This document shows, piece by piece, positions 18,595 to 27,825 of a DNA stretch of 64,000 bases (the first letter of the stretch is position 1; each line of letters begins with the position of its first letter). The notes beneath the pieces were generated by a model. That model worked only from the letters and a program-made list of their open reading frames with translations, was not told the origin of the DNA and did no database searches. The stretch comes from UBA3941 sp002385665 (GTDB taxonomy: Bacteria; Bacillota; Clostridia; Caldicoprobacterales; UBA3941), in assembly GCA_050949255.1 (NCBI GenBank), contig JBMNFJ010000016.1, positions 1 through 64,000 on the forward strand, written 5' to 3'. The translations under genes and the position numbers were made by a program.

Positions 18595-19374
18595 ATGAGA
18601 GGGTTGCTAAGGAGATTCAAGCAGTCCTTAAGGGATGGAGAGTGTGTTATTGGTCCCTTTATGAAAACATGTGATCCGGCCTTCGTAGAAGTGGCGGGTT
18701 ACGCAGGGTTTGACTTTGCCATTCTGGATATGGAACATGGTCCTATATCCGTAAAGGAAATGGAAAATAATATTCGCGCCGCCATAATATCCGAACTTGT
18801 TCCCATAGTAAGGGTACCGGATTCCAGCGAGACCAGTATTGGAAAAGCTCTGGATATTGGTGCCATGGGGGTACAAGTACCCCAGATACAGAATGCCCGG
18901 CAGGCGGGGGAAGTTATCCAAAGGGCTAAGTTCTCTCCCAAAGGCGAACGAGGCCTATGCCGCTTCGTTAGGGCAGCAAACTACTCTGCTCTAGATCGAT
19001 ATGAGTACTTTGAAACAGCTAATGAGACCTTGGTTATTCTGCAGTTGGAGGGACAGGAGGCCATGGATAACCTGGATGAGATCCTGGAGGTAGAGGGAAT
19101 AGACGTCCTGTTTATCGGGCCCTATGACCTATCCCAATCCCTGGGTATCCCCGGGGATGTTACAAATCCCAAGGTAATAGAACAGATGGAATACATTGTA
19201 AATAAAGCCAAAGCAAATGGTATAGTGGTGGGTACTTTTATTGACGAACCGGATTCGGTGGATTTTTGGAAGCAGGGCGGAGTACAATACTTCTCCTATT
19301 CGGTAGATGTAGGTATATTTTTAGACGCATGTAAAAATATCGTAGGATATTTGCGACCCAAAGAGGAGGTATAA
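18595..19374 (+). CDS. HpcH/HpaI family class II aldolase
   Basis: The 259-aa protein resembles 2-dehydro-3-deoxyglucarate aldolase (GarL) and HpaI. Seen: GPFMKTCDPAFVEV, the FAILDMEHGPIS strand with catalytic-type His, PKGERGLCRFVRAANYS, LQLEGQEAMDNL with a metal-ligand Glu, and VLFIGPYDLSQSLG with the second ligand Asp. These enzymes cleave or form 2-keto-3-deoxy sugar acids using a divalent metal and pyruvate. It starts 15 nt after the SDR gene and ends 2 nt before the next gene, so it is tightly co-translated. Confidence 0.85.
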   Translation: MRGLLRRFKQSLRDGECVIGPFMKTCDPAFVEVAGYAGFDFAILDMEHGPISVKEMENNIRAAIISELVPIVRVPDSSETSIGKALDIGAMGVQVPQIQNARQAGEVIQRAKFSPKGERGLCRFVRAANYSALDRYEYFETANETLVILQLEGQEAMDNLDEILEVEGIDVLFIGPYDLSQSLGIPGDVTNPKVIEQMEYIVNKAKANGIVVGTFIDEPDSVDFWKQGGVQYFSYSVDVGIFLDACKNIVGYLRPKEEV

Positions 19375-19376
19375 TT

Positions 19377-20579
19377 ATGTCCAAAATAACAATAAGAAAT
19401 GTAAAAGCGATACTAACGGCGCCGGCTGGTATCAATCTGATAGTCGTGAAGGTAGAAACCAGCGAACCGGGACTATATGGGCTTGGATGTGCTACTTTTG
19501 CCTATAGAGAGAAGCTGGTAGCATCTATGGTAGAGGACTATTTGGATCCCCTGTTAAAGGGCAGGGATGTCTCTAACATAGAGGATCTATGGCATCTGAT
19601 GAACAACAACTCCTACTGGAGAAACGGACCGGTAACCAACAATGCAATTTCAGGGGTCGATATGGCCTTATGGGATATCAAGGGTAAATTGGCCAATATG
19701 CCCCTCTATGATCTTTTAGGTGGTAAATCAAGGGAAGGCGTTGCAGTCTATCGTCATGCAGACGGTAAAGATCTTGATACCATTACTGAGAATGTTCAAA
19801 AATTTATGGATCAGAATATCAGGCACATAAGGATACAATGGGGCGGATACGGTGGAGATGCAAAAGCCCTTAACAAGCCGGCAGGTGCTCCGGATGGCAT
19901 ATACTATTGTCCTGATCAGTACATAAGGAATACCATAAAGCTCTTTGAGCATGTCCGAGGCAAGTTGGGAGACCAGGTTGAACTGTTGCACGATGTTCAT
20001 GAAAGGATCCCGCCCATCGATGCAATCAGATTAGCTAAGGCTCTGGAACCTTATAGGCTGTTTTTCTTAGAGGACGTACTATCTCCTGAGCAGGGAGACT
20101 GGCTTAAAATATTGCGTCAACAGAGTTGCACTCCCATTGCAATAGGTGAGCTTTACAACAACCCCAAAGAGTGGGATTATTTAATATACAATAGACTTAT
20201 AGATTTTATCAGGGTTCATATCAGTCAGATAGGCGGAATAACCCCTGCCAGAAAACTGGCCATCTTCTGTGAACAATTCGGCATAAGAACCGCCTGGCAT
20301 GGTCCGGGAGACGTTTCACCGGTGGGTCATGCAGCCAACGTACATTTAGATCTGGTATCCCATAACTTTGGTATTCAAGAGTGGGCCGGTATATCCGAGA
20401 CCCTCCACGAAGTCTTCCCCGGCAGTCCGATTCTCAAAGACGGATATGTTTATGCCAATGATAAGCCGGGATTGGGAATTGACATTAATGAGGAATTAGC
20501 TGCTAAGTATCCATGTCAGACAAGGGTAACCCAATGGACCCAGACTAGATTGCCCGACGGAACTCTCTATACTCCTTAA
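19377..20579 (+). CDS. enolase-superfamily sugar acid dehydratase, ManD/RspA-like
   Basis: A 400-aa mandelate racemase/muconate-lactonizing-type protein of the D-mannonate dehydratase (ManD/RspA) branch. Seen: NGPVTNNAISGVDMALWDIK, VYRHADGKD, and three carboxylate metal ligands on successive strands: LLHDVHER, FFLEDVLSPE and AIGELYNN. WHGPGDVSPVGHAANVHLD is also typical. It would dehydrate D-mannonate (or gluconate, at low rate in some homologues) to KDG, the substrate of KdgK encoded about 3 kb upstream. GAGGAGG precedes the ATG. Confidence 0.87.
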   Translation: MSKITIRNVKAILTAPAGINLIVVKVETSEPGLYGLGCATFAYREKLVASMVEDYLDPLLKGRDVSNIEDLWHLMNNNSYWRNGPVTNNAISGVDMALWDIKGKLANMPLYDLLGGKSREGVAVYRHADGKDLDTITENVQKFMDQNIRHIRIQWGGYGGDAKALNKPAGAPDGIYYCPDQYIRNTIKLFEHVRGKLGDQVELLHDVHERIPPIDAIRLAKALEPYRLFFLEDVLSPEQGDWLKILRQQSCTPIAIGELYNNPKEWDYLIYNRLIDFIRVHISQIGGITPARKLAIFCEQFGIRTAWHGPGDVSPVGHAANVHLDLVSHNFGIQEWAGISETLHEVFPGSPILKDGYVYANDKPGLGIDINEELAAKYPCQTRVTQWTQTRLPDGTLYTP

Positions 20580-20604
20580 TATTAATCTTGTGGAGGCGAT
20601 GACT

Positions 20605-21600
20605 ATGAAAATTCTAGTCACAATGCCAAAATCTGGAGTCAGGGACGGTTTCTTTCCTTCCCGGGTAGTAAAAAAGTTAGAATCAATTGGAGAAGTTAAG
20701 TGGAATGAGACTTCGAATAATTTCAGCCCTGGGGAATTAAAGGAAAGGATTAAAGATGTAGAAGTCTGCATAGCTGGGTGGGGCAGTGCCAGATTTGATG
20801 AAGAAGTATTAAAAGATGCCAACAGGCTTAAGGTCATTGCCTATACCGGTGGATCCGTAGCCAACATCGTAAGCGATTATCTCTATGATAAGGGTATTAC
20901 CGTACTAAGCGGAAATGAAATCTATGCGGAATCGGTAGCTGAGGGTGTTCTCACTTATATCCTCACCTCCTTGAGAAGGGTAATCTACTTTCAGAACCAG
21001 ATCTTAGAGGGGAATTGGCCCCCGACGGAAGCATGGGACGAAGGAATTTTGGATCAAAGCATTGGGCTTATAGGATTTGGAGCGGTAGCAAGATATCTTG
21101 TAAGAATGCTGGAGCCCTTTAGGGTAAAGATATACGCCTATGACCCTTATGTGGACGATGAAGTCCTTCATAGCTATGGGGTGGAAAGGGCCAGCATGGA
21201 TGAGATCTTTTCAAATTGCAAGATAATATCCGTCCATGCCGCCAAGACTCCTGAGACCTATCATTTAGTAGGTAAGAAACACCTGGAATCCATCCAGGAT
21301 GGGGGACTTTTTGTCAATACAGCCAGGGCCAGCATTGTTGATACTGAAGCCCTTATAGGAGAGCTTAAGAAAAACAGATTTAATGCGGTAATAGATGTAT
21401 TTGACGAAGAACCACTACCACCGGATAGTCCATTAATCGGCTTACCCAACGTACTTTTGCAACCCCATCGGGGGGGACCAACAACCGATAGATGGGAAAT
21501 TGTCACCTTAAGCCTAATAGAGGATGTCTTAAAGGTATTGGCCGGGGAGAAGGCCCGGCTGGAGATAAAAAAAGAATATGCCATGGCCATGACCCAGTAG
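20605..21600 (+). CDS. D-isomer specific 2-hydroxyacid dehydrogenase
   Basis: A 331-aa NAD-dependent reductase of 2-keto acids. Seen: the Rossmann motif GLIGFGAVARYLV with YAYDPYV after it, and the catalytic set Arg in NTARASIVD, Glu in VFDEEPLP and His in LQPHRGG. The substrate is not determined. Given the aldolase and dehydratase beside it, a glyoxylate, hydroxypyruvate or tartronate-type substrate or a keto sugar acid is possible. ATG at 20605 is chosen because GGAGG lies 8 nt upstream. A strong terminator follows, ending the SDR operon. Confidence 0.87.
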   Translation: MKILVTMPKSGVRDGFFPSRVVKKLESIGEVKWNETSNNFSPGELKERIKDVEVCIAGWGSARFDEEVLKDANRLKVIAYTGGSVANIVSDYLYDKGITVLSGNEIYAESVAEGVLTYILTSLRRVIYFQNQILEGNWPPTEAWDEGILDQSIGLIGFGAVARYLVRMLEPFRVKIYAYDPYVDDEVLHSYGVERASMDEIFSNCKIISVHAAKTPETYHLVGKKHLESIQDGGLFVNTARASIVDTEALIGELKKNRFNAVIDVFDEEPLPPDSPLIGLPNVLLQPHRGGPTTDRWEIVTLSLIEDVLKVLAGEKARLEIKKEYAMAMTQ

Positions 21601-21636
21601 TTGGTTCATGGGATTTGTGTTTCCCGATCAGCAATT

Positions 21637-21687
21637 AAAAAGGAGCTGTAGCAAACTGGTTAATCAGTCTGGCAACAGCTCCTTTTT
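21637..21687. terminator. bidirectional intrinsic terminator
   Basis: A perfect 13-bp stem (21637-21649 with 21675-21687) has five A at its base on one side and five T on the other, so it can work in both directions. It ends the SDR operon and could also stop the minus-strand oxidoreductase gene. Confidence 0.88.
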
Positions 21688-21793
21688 ATATGGCTTCTAT
21701 AACTGGGATAACCAGTATTAAAGGGTTAACATAACCAATTGTGTCAGTTCATAATCTTAGGTAATGAGCTATTGACAAGCGGATGACTTCATT

Positions 21794-21936
21794 GATTTGG
21801 TTAAGAAAACTTGGCTTATGGAATATAGAAAAGCCTTAGTTTTCTCCAAAGTGATTTCGGAAGTAGGGAAGTTTCAAAAAATACATTACCATTAACCTTT
21901 GTTATTTAAAAACTATAATAGATTTTTTGAAACTTC
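21794..21936. other. folded intergenic block with two hairpins
   Basis: First, GAAAACT/AGTTTTC plus GGCTT/AAGCC (21805-21817 with 21831-21844) extended by TTTGG/CCAAA gives a roughly 17-bp imperfect stem. Second, a perfect 14-bp inverted repeat (21868-21881 with 21923-21936) with a 41-nt spacer. The rest of the 452-bp gap 21601-22052 has only the terminator above. The first stem resembles, in inverted orientation, the long stem at 17449-17502. Confidence 0.4.
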
Positions 21937-22052
21937 AGTATACAGTTACTCTTACGATGTTACAGAGCGGTCAATAGTCATTAACGGCATATGATTGACT
22001 GGCACAACGCGTTAATTTATGAAAGATTTATTCGCTAATAAGAAGTTCCCGC

Positions 22053-23120
22053 TCAGCAGAATCTTGGCATTGGATTTTGTTCATGACAAAGATTTATAAC
22101 ATGTATTTGTTGTTTAACCTGCTGGGGCGTAACTATAAGGGGTGTCCCTTCTGTCAGATGACCATAGATGTTATCATAGAACCGTTTTACCGCATGGTTA
22201 AATACACCGGGATCCTCTACACTCCATGTTTCCTCGGCCCAGTATAGTGTTTCGCTGCAATACATAGGCAGACCCTGTTCGTCTTTGAGGGGTGTCTTTA
22301 TCAGTTCCCGCCTTGGAGCCACCCTTTCGTCATAATACCTCCACTTAATATGGGTCATACTTCCTTCAAGGCCGCCCCTAGTACCCTGGACCTTATAGGT
22401 ATATGTAGGATAAGCATCACAGGAGGAAATCTCTATGTCTATCAACGGGCGGTCTGGAGCTGTAAGGATTAACTTTACATAGTCCTCTGCATCCCCGAAG
22501 GTGTTGGCCCTATCCATTTTGCAAAATACCTGGGGCATACCGTCATAGTAATCGAGGAGATTAAGGGCTTGATCCAAAGGGTGTGGGCCTGTGTTATAGA
22601 GGCTGCCGGCAACGAATTCCTGACAACATTGCCAGTCCCACCTTCTGGCGAAGCCGTTGAAGTTAATGCTTATCTGTACGATCCTGCCAAGGATTCCGGA
22701 GTTTATTACATCCTTGACCTTTTCAAAGTAAGGCGCAAACCTGGACTGCTGAAAGATAGCAAACATCCGCTTATTTGCCTTTGCTGCATCTATCATTGCC
22801 TGGACCTCTTCCGGGGTCCTGGCACAGGGCTTTTCCGTTAGAACGTTGAACCCATTATTTAATAAGTCAATAGTGGTGTGAGCATGCATATGGCTGAAGG
22901 ATGCGTTAACTACGAGGTCAATGTCGGATCTTCCAAAGAGTTCCTGGTAGTTTTCATAGGTGTCACACCCATATTCCTCTGCTGCCCTGTTTCGCCGATC
23001 CTCCAATGCCTCTACAACTGCTACCACTTTAAATCTATCCGGATCCGTTAAGAAGTATTTGCCGTGTATATCCCTCCCGCTACGTCCCTGTCCAATGATA
23101 GCCAGATTTAGCTTTTTCAT
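22053..23120 (-). CDS. Gfo/Idh/MocA family oxidoreductase
   Basis: 355 aa. The N-terminal Rossmann domain begins KLNLAIIGQGRSGRDIHG; EKPCARTPEEV with the family catalytic-type Lys is at about residues 95-105, and the C-terminal dimer sheet follows (GGLEGSMTHIKWRY). Family members oxidise or epimerise sugars and inositols using NAD(P). The substrate is unknown. ATG at 23120 is chosen because GGGAGG lies about 10 nt ahead; a longer frame of 31 residues upstream has no ribosome site. It is divergent from the larA-like operon, so the two may share a control region. Confidence 0.85.
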   Translation of the reverse strand: MKKLNLAIIGQGRSGRDIHGKYFLTDPDRFKVVAVVEALEDRRNRAAEEYGCDTYENYQELFGRSDIDLVVNASFSHMHAHTTIDLLNNGFNVLTEKPCARTPEEVQAMIDAAKANKRMFAIFQQSRFAPYFEKVKDVINSGILGRIVQISINFNGFARRWDWQCCQEFVAGSLYNTGPHPLDQALNLLDYYDGMPQVFCKMDRANTFGDAEDYVKLILTAPDRPLIDIEISSCDAYPTYTYKVQGTRGGLEGSMTHIKWRYYDERVAPRRELIKTPLKDEQGLPMYCSETLYWAEETWSVEDPGVFNHAVKRFYDNIYGHLTEGTPLIVTPQQVKQQIHVINLCHEQNPMPRFC

Positions 23121-23316
23121 ATATCGATAACCTCCCTTGGATATGTTTAGTAAATAATGGTCCCCTTCATTTGTATGTAGCGTTGATGTTAACAATATGA
23201 TATATGTCCCCATAGGTTATTGTCAATTATTTTCAGAATATGATATGATTGTATTACTGGGATTCAGCCTTTAGCGTTGAATCAGGCAATTCCCGGTGTG
23301 ATTTGAAAGAGAAATG

Positions 23317-23326
23317 GACTTAAGTC
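23317..23326. promoter_or_regulatory. small palindrome before a TATAAT
   Basis: GACTTAAGTC is a perfect 10-bp palindrome 9 bp upstream of TATAAT at 23336-23341, in the divergent gap between the oxidoreductase and the larA-like operon. It could be an operator for the operon. No strong -35 box is visible. Confidence 0.25.
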
Positions 23327-23405
23327 ATTTTCCTATATAATGCGGACATGTTATTAGATATGGTTCCTGTTGCAAATTTACGATAATTAAGTCGAGGTGA
23401 GAGCG

Positions 23406-24683
23406 ATGATTAGACTTAGCATTACTTCAGATGATGGCCAAGGTCTTCATGAAAAAAGCATTAGGGAAGCCTTGGACCAATCTTTGCAAGAGCAAAGGGC
23501 AAGCTTAAGAAAGGTTTTATTAATCCCACCGGATTTAACCAGGGCACATTCCGGGGCTGGGGATATTACCAGGATGTACTACCAGCTTCTTAAGGATGTT
23601 TGTAAGGTGGATATTATGCCCGCATTGGGGACCCATATGCCTATGACTCATGATGAAATAGATCTGTTTTTTGGGGAGGAAATTCCAAAAGAATCTTTCA
23701 TAGTACACAACTGGAGGACGGATGTAGTCAAAGTCGGTCAGGTGCCTGGTCAGTATATATCTGAAATATCCGAAGGGCTTGTGAATGAGCCCATAGATGT
23801 GGAGATCAATAAGAGGCTGCTTGATAAAAGCTACGACCTAATCATCTCCATAGGGCAGGTAGTGCCCCATGAAGTGGTGGGCATGGCCAACTACAGCAAG
23901 AATATATTTGTGGGCTGCGGTGGTATGGACATAATAAACAAGAGCCATATGCTAGGTGCGATTTACGGAATGGAGAAGATCATGGGAAGGGATCATTCTC
24001 CGGTTCGAAAGGTATTTGACTATTGCCAGGAACACTTTACCAAGGAGATACCCCTCATGTATGTATTGACGGTGACCACTGCCAAAGAAGACAAGGTGGA
24101 TATCCATGGATTGTTTATTGGCAACGATAGATCCCTGTTTGAGGAGGCTGTAAAGCTAAGCCAGGAAAAGAATCTGGAATATGTGGACAGACCCTTTAAA
24201 AAGGTCGTGGTTTACTTGGATGGAAGGGAATTTAAGAGTACCTGGCTGGGAAATAAATCCGTCTACAGGACCCGGATGGCCATTGAGGACGGTGGGCAGC
24301 TTATCGTCCTGGCTCCCGGAGTCAGGCAGTTTGGCGAAGACCAAGAAAACGACAGACTAATACGAAAGTATGGTTATGCAGGCAGGTTAAAGGTATTGGA
24401 ACTGTTTAAGGAGAATCAGGATCTTCAGGAAAATCAATCCGTGGCAGCCCATCTTATCCATGGATCATCCGATGACAGGTTCTCAATCACCTATGCTCCG
24501 GGCCATCTGACCCGGGAAGAGGTGGAAGAGGTCAACTACAACTATATGCCCTTAAAAGAAGCTTTAGTAAAATATGATCCGAAAAAATTAAAGGATGGAT
24601 ACAATATTCTTGAAGACGGAGAGGAGATCTTTTATATAAGTAATCCGGCTCTGGGGTTATGGGCCGATAGAAGCAAATTTTGA
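23406..24683 (+). CDS. LarA-superfamily nickel-pincer 2-hydroxyacid racemase/epimerase homologue
   Basis: 425 aa. The LarA family (DUF2088) racemises or epimerises 2-hydroxy acids with a nickel-pincer nucleotide. The key spacing is kept: PHEVVGMANYSK has His155 and Lys165 (ten residues apart, as LarA His174/Lys184), and His181 lies 16 residues beyond the lysine, as LarA His200. GTHMPMT supplies the other acid/base His77. So the active site looks intact. Some family members act on D-gluconate; with UxaB and UxaA next door I infer a sugar acid substrate such as gluconate, mannonate or altronate. LarB, LarC and LarE for the cofactor are not in this window. ATG at 23406 follows GAGGTGA by 5 nt. 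Confidence 0.85.
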   Translation: MIRLSITSDDGQGLHEKSIREALDQSLQEQRASLRKVLLIPPDLTRAHSGAGDITRMYYQLLKDVCKVDIMPALGTHMPMTHDEIDLFFGEEIPKESFIVHNWRTDVVKVGQVPGQYISEISEGLVNEPIDVEINKRLLDKSYDLIISIGQVVPHEVVGMANYSKNIFVGCGGMDIINKSHMLGAIYGMEKIMGRDHSPVRKVFDYCQEHFTKEIPLMYVLTVTTAKEDKVDIHGLFIGNDRSLFEEAVKLSQEKNLEYVDRPFKKVVVYLDGREFKSTWLGNKSVYRTRMAIEDGGQLIVLAPGVRQFGEDQENDRLIRKYGYAGRLKVLELFKENQDLQENQSVAAHLIHGSSDDRFSITYAPGHLTREEVEEVNYNYMPLKEALVKYDPKKLKDGYNILEDGEEIFYISNPALGLWADRSKF

Positions 24684-24696
24684 GGGGGTTTTAGGC

Positions 24697-26223
24697 GTGA
24701 AAAGGCTCAATAGGCGGCTACTTGAGGAGGGGTTGAACCTTCCCAGGGATGTAGAAGTTGGCAATCTTGAAACGATGCCAGAGCGGATTATACAGTTTGG
24801 TGAGGGTAACTTTTTAAGGGCTTTCATCGACTGGATGGTAGACGAGATGAACAGGCAAGGCCTATTTCTGGGTAGAACTATTGTAGTTCAACCTATACCC
24901 CATGGCCTGGTAGATGCCCTAAATCAACAGGATGGCCTTTATACCCTGCTCCTTAGGGGATTAATTGAGGGCAAGATAAAGGAAGAAAAACGGATAATTA
25001 CATCCGTCAGCAGGGGCATCAACCCCTATGAGGATTGGCAGGGGTTCTTAAAATGCGCTGCCCAACCGGAGTTACGGTTTATGGTATCTAATACCACAGA
25101 GGCAGGGATCGCATACGTAAAAGAGGACATGCCCATAGACACTTGCCCTGAATCATTTCCGGCAAAGGTAACTTCCTTTTTGTATGCAAGGTTTAAGGCC
25201 TTTGACGGATCTTCGGACAGAGGTATGATAATCCTTCCCTGCGAACTCATCGACAGGAATGGGGATTCCCTGAAGGAGATTGTATTAAGGTACGCAGAAG
25301 AGTGGGCACTGGGTAGCGAATTCAGTAATTGGATCAAAGAACATAACCATTTCTTAAACACCTTGGTGGACCGCATTGTAACCGGCTATCCCGGGGATGA
25401 AATAGAGGAACTGAATAGGGAGTTGGGTTACGAGGACAGGCTGCTTGATACGGGTGAGCCTTTTCACCTTTGGGTCATCGAAGGGGATAAAAGCCTTTCC
25501 AAGGAGATACCTTTGACCGAGGCAGGCCTTAACGTGGTTTGGACGGATGACCTAACGCCCTATAGGACAAGAAAGGTCAGGATTTTAAACGGAACCCATA
25601 CCATGACTGCACTTATGGCATATCTATATGGTCTCGATACAGTCAGGCAATGCATAGAGGATGATGTGGTACTATCCTATATGAAAAAGGGATTGTACGA
25701 AGAAATATTACCTATTCTCGACTTTCCCCAGGAGGATAAGCAGGGGTTCGCAGATGCTGTACTGGAACGATTTAAAAATCCTTTTATAGAACATAACCTA
25801 CTTAGCATCTCCTTGAACTCCGTATCCAAATGGAAGGTAAGAGTTCTGCCTTCACTGCTGGAAAACCTTAGTTTAATGGATAGTCTGCCAGAAGTATTGA
25901 CCTTTTCTCTGGCTTCTTTGTTGATCTTCTATAGGGGGGCTCAAATTCAGGATGAGGCTCTTATAGGGGAAAGGATGGGCAACCAGTATAGGATTCAAGA
26001 CGATAGGGATGTGCTGGAATTTTTTCAAGACTTATGGACCGACTATGACAAAGGCGGGGACCTGGTTCTATTATGCACAAAAGCCCTGGGGCAAAAGGAT
26101 TTTTGGGATATGGATCTCAATGAGCTGCCCGGCATGACCCAAAAGGTTAGTGAGTATCTGGAAAGGATTTTGAACATGGGTATGGAAAATACCGTCAAGG
26201 ATCTTGTTGGAATCCAAGGATAA
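24697..26223 (+). CDS. uxaB: tagaturonate reductase
   Basis: A 508-aa mannitol-dehydrogenase-family enzyme reducing D-tagaturonate to D-altronate with NADH. Seen: RIIQFGEGNFLRAFIDWM (cofactor-binding start), VSNTTEAGIAY, ILPCELIDRNG and the KVRILNGTHTMTALMAY active-site lysine region. These match UxaB more than fructuronate reductase UxuB; a UxuB-like use cannot be excluded. The GTG start overlaps no gene but its ribosome site (GAGGGGG) covers the larA stop codon, so the two are coupled. It works directly ahead of UxaA. Confidence 0.9.
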   Translation: MKRLNRRLLEEGLNLPRDVEVGNLETMPERIIQFGEGNFLRAFIDWMVDEMNRQGLFLGRTIVVQPIPHGLVDALNQQDGLYTLLLRGLIEGKIKEEKRIITSVSRGINPYEDWQGFLKCAAQPELRFMVSNTTEAGIAYVKEDMPIDTCPESFPAKVTSFLYARFKAFDGSSDRGMIILPCELIDRNGDSLKEIVLRYAEEWALGSEFSNWIKEHNHFLNTLVDRIVTGYPGDEIEELNRELGYEDRLLDTGEPFHLWVIEGDKSLSKEIPLTEAGLNVVWTDDLTPYRTRKVRILNGTHTMTALMAYLYGLDTVRQCIEDDVVLSYMKKGLYEEILPILDFPQEDKQGFADAVLERFKNPFIEHNLLSISLNSVSKWKVRVLPSLLENLSLMDSLPEVLTFSLASLLIFYRGAQIQDEALIGERMGNQYRIQDDRDVLEFFQDLWTDYDKGGDLVLLCTKALGQKDFWDMDLNELPGMTQKVSEYLERILNMGMENTVKDLVGIQG

Positions 26224-26283
26224 TGAATATATAAGAGGGCGGTAAAATGGTCCCTTATTCGAATTAATACGTAGGGGAGTGGG

Positions 26284-27804
26284 ATGGGTAGCATGCCGAA
26301 AAATCGCATATTAAGGATTCACAAAAGTGACAGTGTAGCAGTTGTTCTTAGACCTATAAATAAAGGACAGGTATTGGATATAGGCAATAGTAAAATCAAG
26401 GCAACAGAAGATATCGGGGTAGGACATAAGATGGCTGTCCGAGATATAGCAAAGGGAGAGGATATCATCAAATATGGGGCGTCCATTGGACACGCCACCA
26501 TGCCTATAAGGATGGGTAGCCTGGTGCATACCCATAATTTAACTACCAATTTATCCGGTCTGCTTGATTACACCTATGAACCCCAATTCCAAACCTTACC
26601 GGAATCTGAAAACGATAATATTCCTACTTTTAGTGGATATTTGAGGCCTAATGGGGACGTAGGGATAAGGAATGAAGTATGGATAATAAACACCGTCGGA
26701 TGTGTAAACAAGGTTACCGAAAGGTTGACTCATTCTGCCAGGCAGCATTTTAAAGGTCGAAAGGTAGATGGCATACACTTTTTTTCTCATCCCTATGGAT
26801 GTTCCCAGTTGGGAGACGATCATAAAAATACCCAAAACATTCTGGCGGGTTTAGTAGACCATCCCAACGCTGGTGGAGTGTTGGTGTTGGGATTGGGATG
26901 TGAAAACAACAACATAGAAGAATTTAAAAAGGTATTAAAAAAGCGGGGCTCTATTGATACAAACAGGATTAAGTTTTTAAACACCCAGGATGTAGAGGAC
27001 GAACAAGAAGTAGGTATGGAAATTCTCGAAGATCTGGTTTCCTACGCTGAAGGCTTTTTTAGGGAGGAAATCCCCATATCCAAACTTAAGATAGGGTTAA
27101 AATGCGGAGGTTCCGATGCTTTTTCCGGAATCACCGGTAATCCGTTATTGGGTGCTTTTTCTGATGCCCTGGTATCTCAGGGGGGTACCACCATATTGAC
27201 AGAGGTACCCGAGATGTTTGGGGCAGAAACCATATTGATGAATCGTTGTGTAACAAAAGAGGTATTTGAAAAATGCGTTACAATGATAAACAATTTTAAA
27301 GAGTACTTTATCCGCCACGATCAGGTTATATACGAGAACCCTTCCCCGGGAAACAAAGAAGGGGGTATCACCACTCTGGAGGAGAAGTCCTTAGGCTGCA
27401 CTCAGAAGGGTGGGACCGGGCAAGTAGTGGATGTAGTGGGATATGGAGAACCGGTGACCGTACCCGGTCTTAACCTTTTGGACGGCCCGGGAAACGATAT
27501 TGTGGCGGTAACAGCCTTGGTGGCCAGCGGTGCGCATATGGTGTTATTTACCACGGGAAGGGGGACACCCCTGGGTGGGCCGGTACCCACAGTCAAGGTT
27601 TCTACCAATAGTGAGCTGGCCAAAAAGAAGAAGCATTGGATTGATTTTGACGCTGGTATACTCTTGGAAGATGGGGAGATGGGAAGTGTATCAAGGGAGT
27701 TTTTCCAGTACATTATCGATGTAGCTTCCGGTAGAATACTGGCTAAGAATGAGGAGCAGGATTTTCGAGAGATTGCTATATTTAAGGATGGGGTTACACT
27801 ATGA
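26284..27804 (+). CDS. uxaA: altronate dehydratase
   Basis: 506 aa. Dehydrates D-altronate to 2-keto-3-deoxygluconate. It has an N-terminal SAF domain (about 1-100, GHKMAVRDIAKGEDIIKYG) and the altronate/galactarate dehydratase core: GYLRPNGDVGIRNEVWI, GCSQLGDD with cysteine, LGLGCENNN, LKCGGSDAFSGITGNP and TTGRGTPLGGPVPT. Closest to UxaA, although galactarate dehydratase GarD is related. The KDG made would go to KdgK. ATG at 26284 has AGGGGAG ahead; ATG at 26293 is an alternative. Confidence 0.92.
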   Translation: MGSMPKNRILRIHKSDSVAVVLRPINKGQVLDIGNSKIKATEDIGVGHKMAVRDIAKGEDIIKYGASIGHATMPIRMGSLVHTHNLTTNLSGLLDYTYEPQFQTLPESENDNIPTFSGYLRPNGDVGIRNEVWIINTVGCVNKVTERLTHSARQHFKGRKVDGIHFFSHPYGCSQLGDDHKNTQNILAGLVDHPNAGGVLVLGLGCENNNIEEFKKVLKKRGSIDTNRIKFLNTQDVEDEQEVGMEILEDLVSYAEGFFREEIPISKLKIGLKCGGSDAFSGITGNPLLGAFSDALVSQGGTTILTEVPEMFGAETILMNRCVTKEVFEKCVTMINNFKEYFIRHDQVIYENPSPGNKEGGITTLEEKSLGCTQKGGTGQVVDVVGYGEPVTVPGLNLLDGPGNDIVAVTALVASGAHMVLFTTGRGTPLGGPVPTVKVSTNSELAKKKKHWIDFDAGILLEDGEMGSVSREFFQYIIDVASGRILAKNEEQDFREIAIFKDGVTL

Positions 27805-27825
27805 TTTCAAAGGGGGGACTTAATC

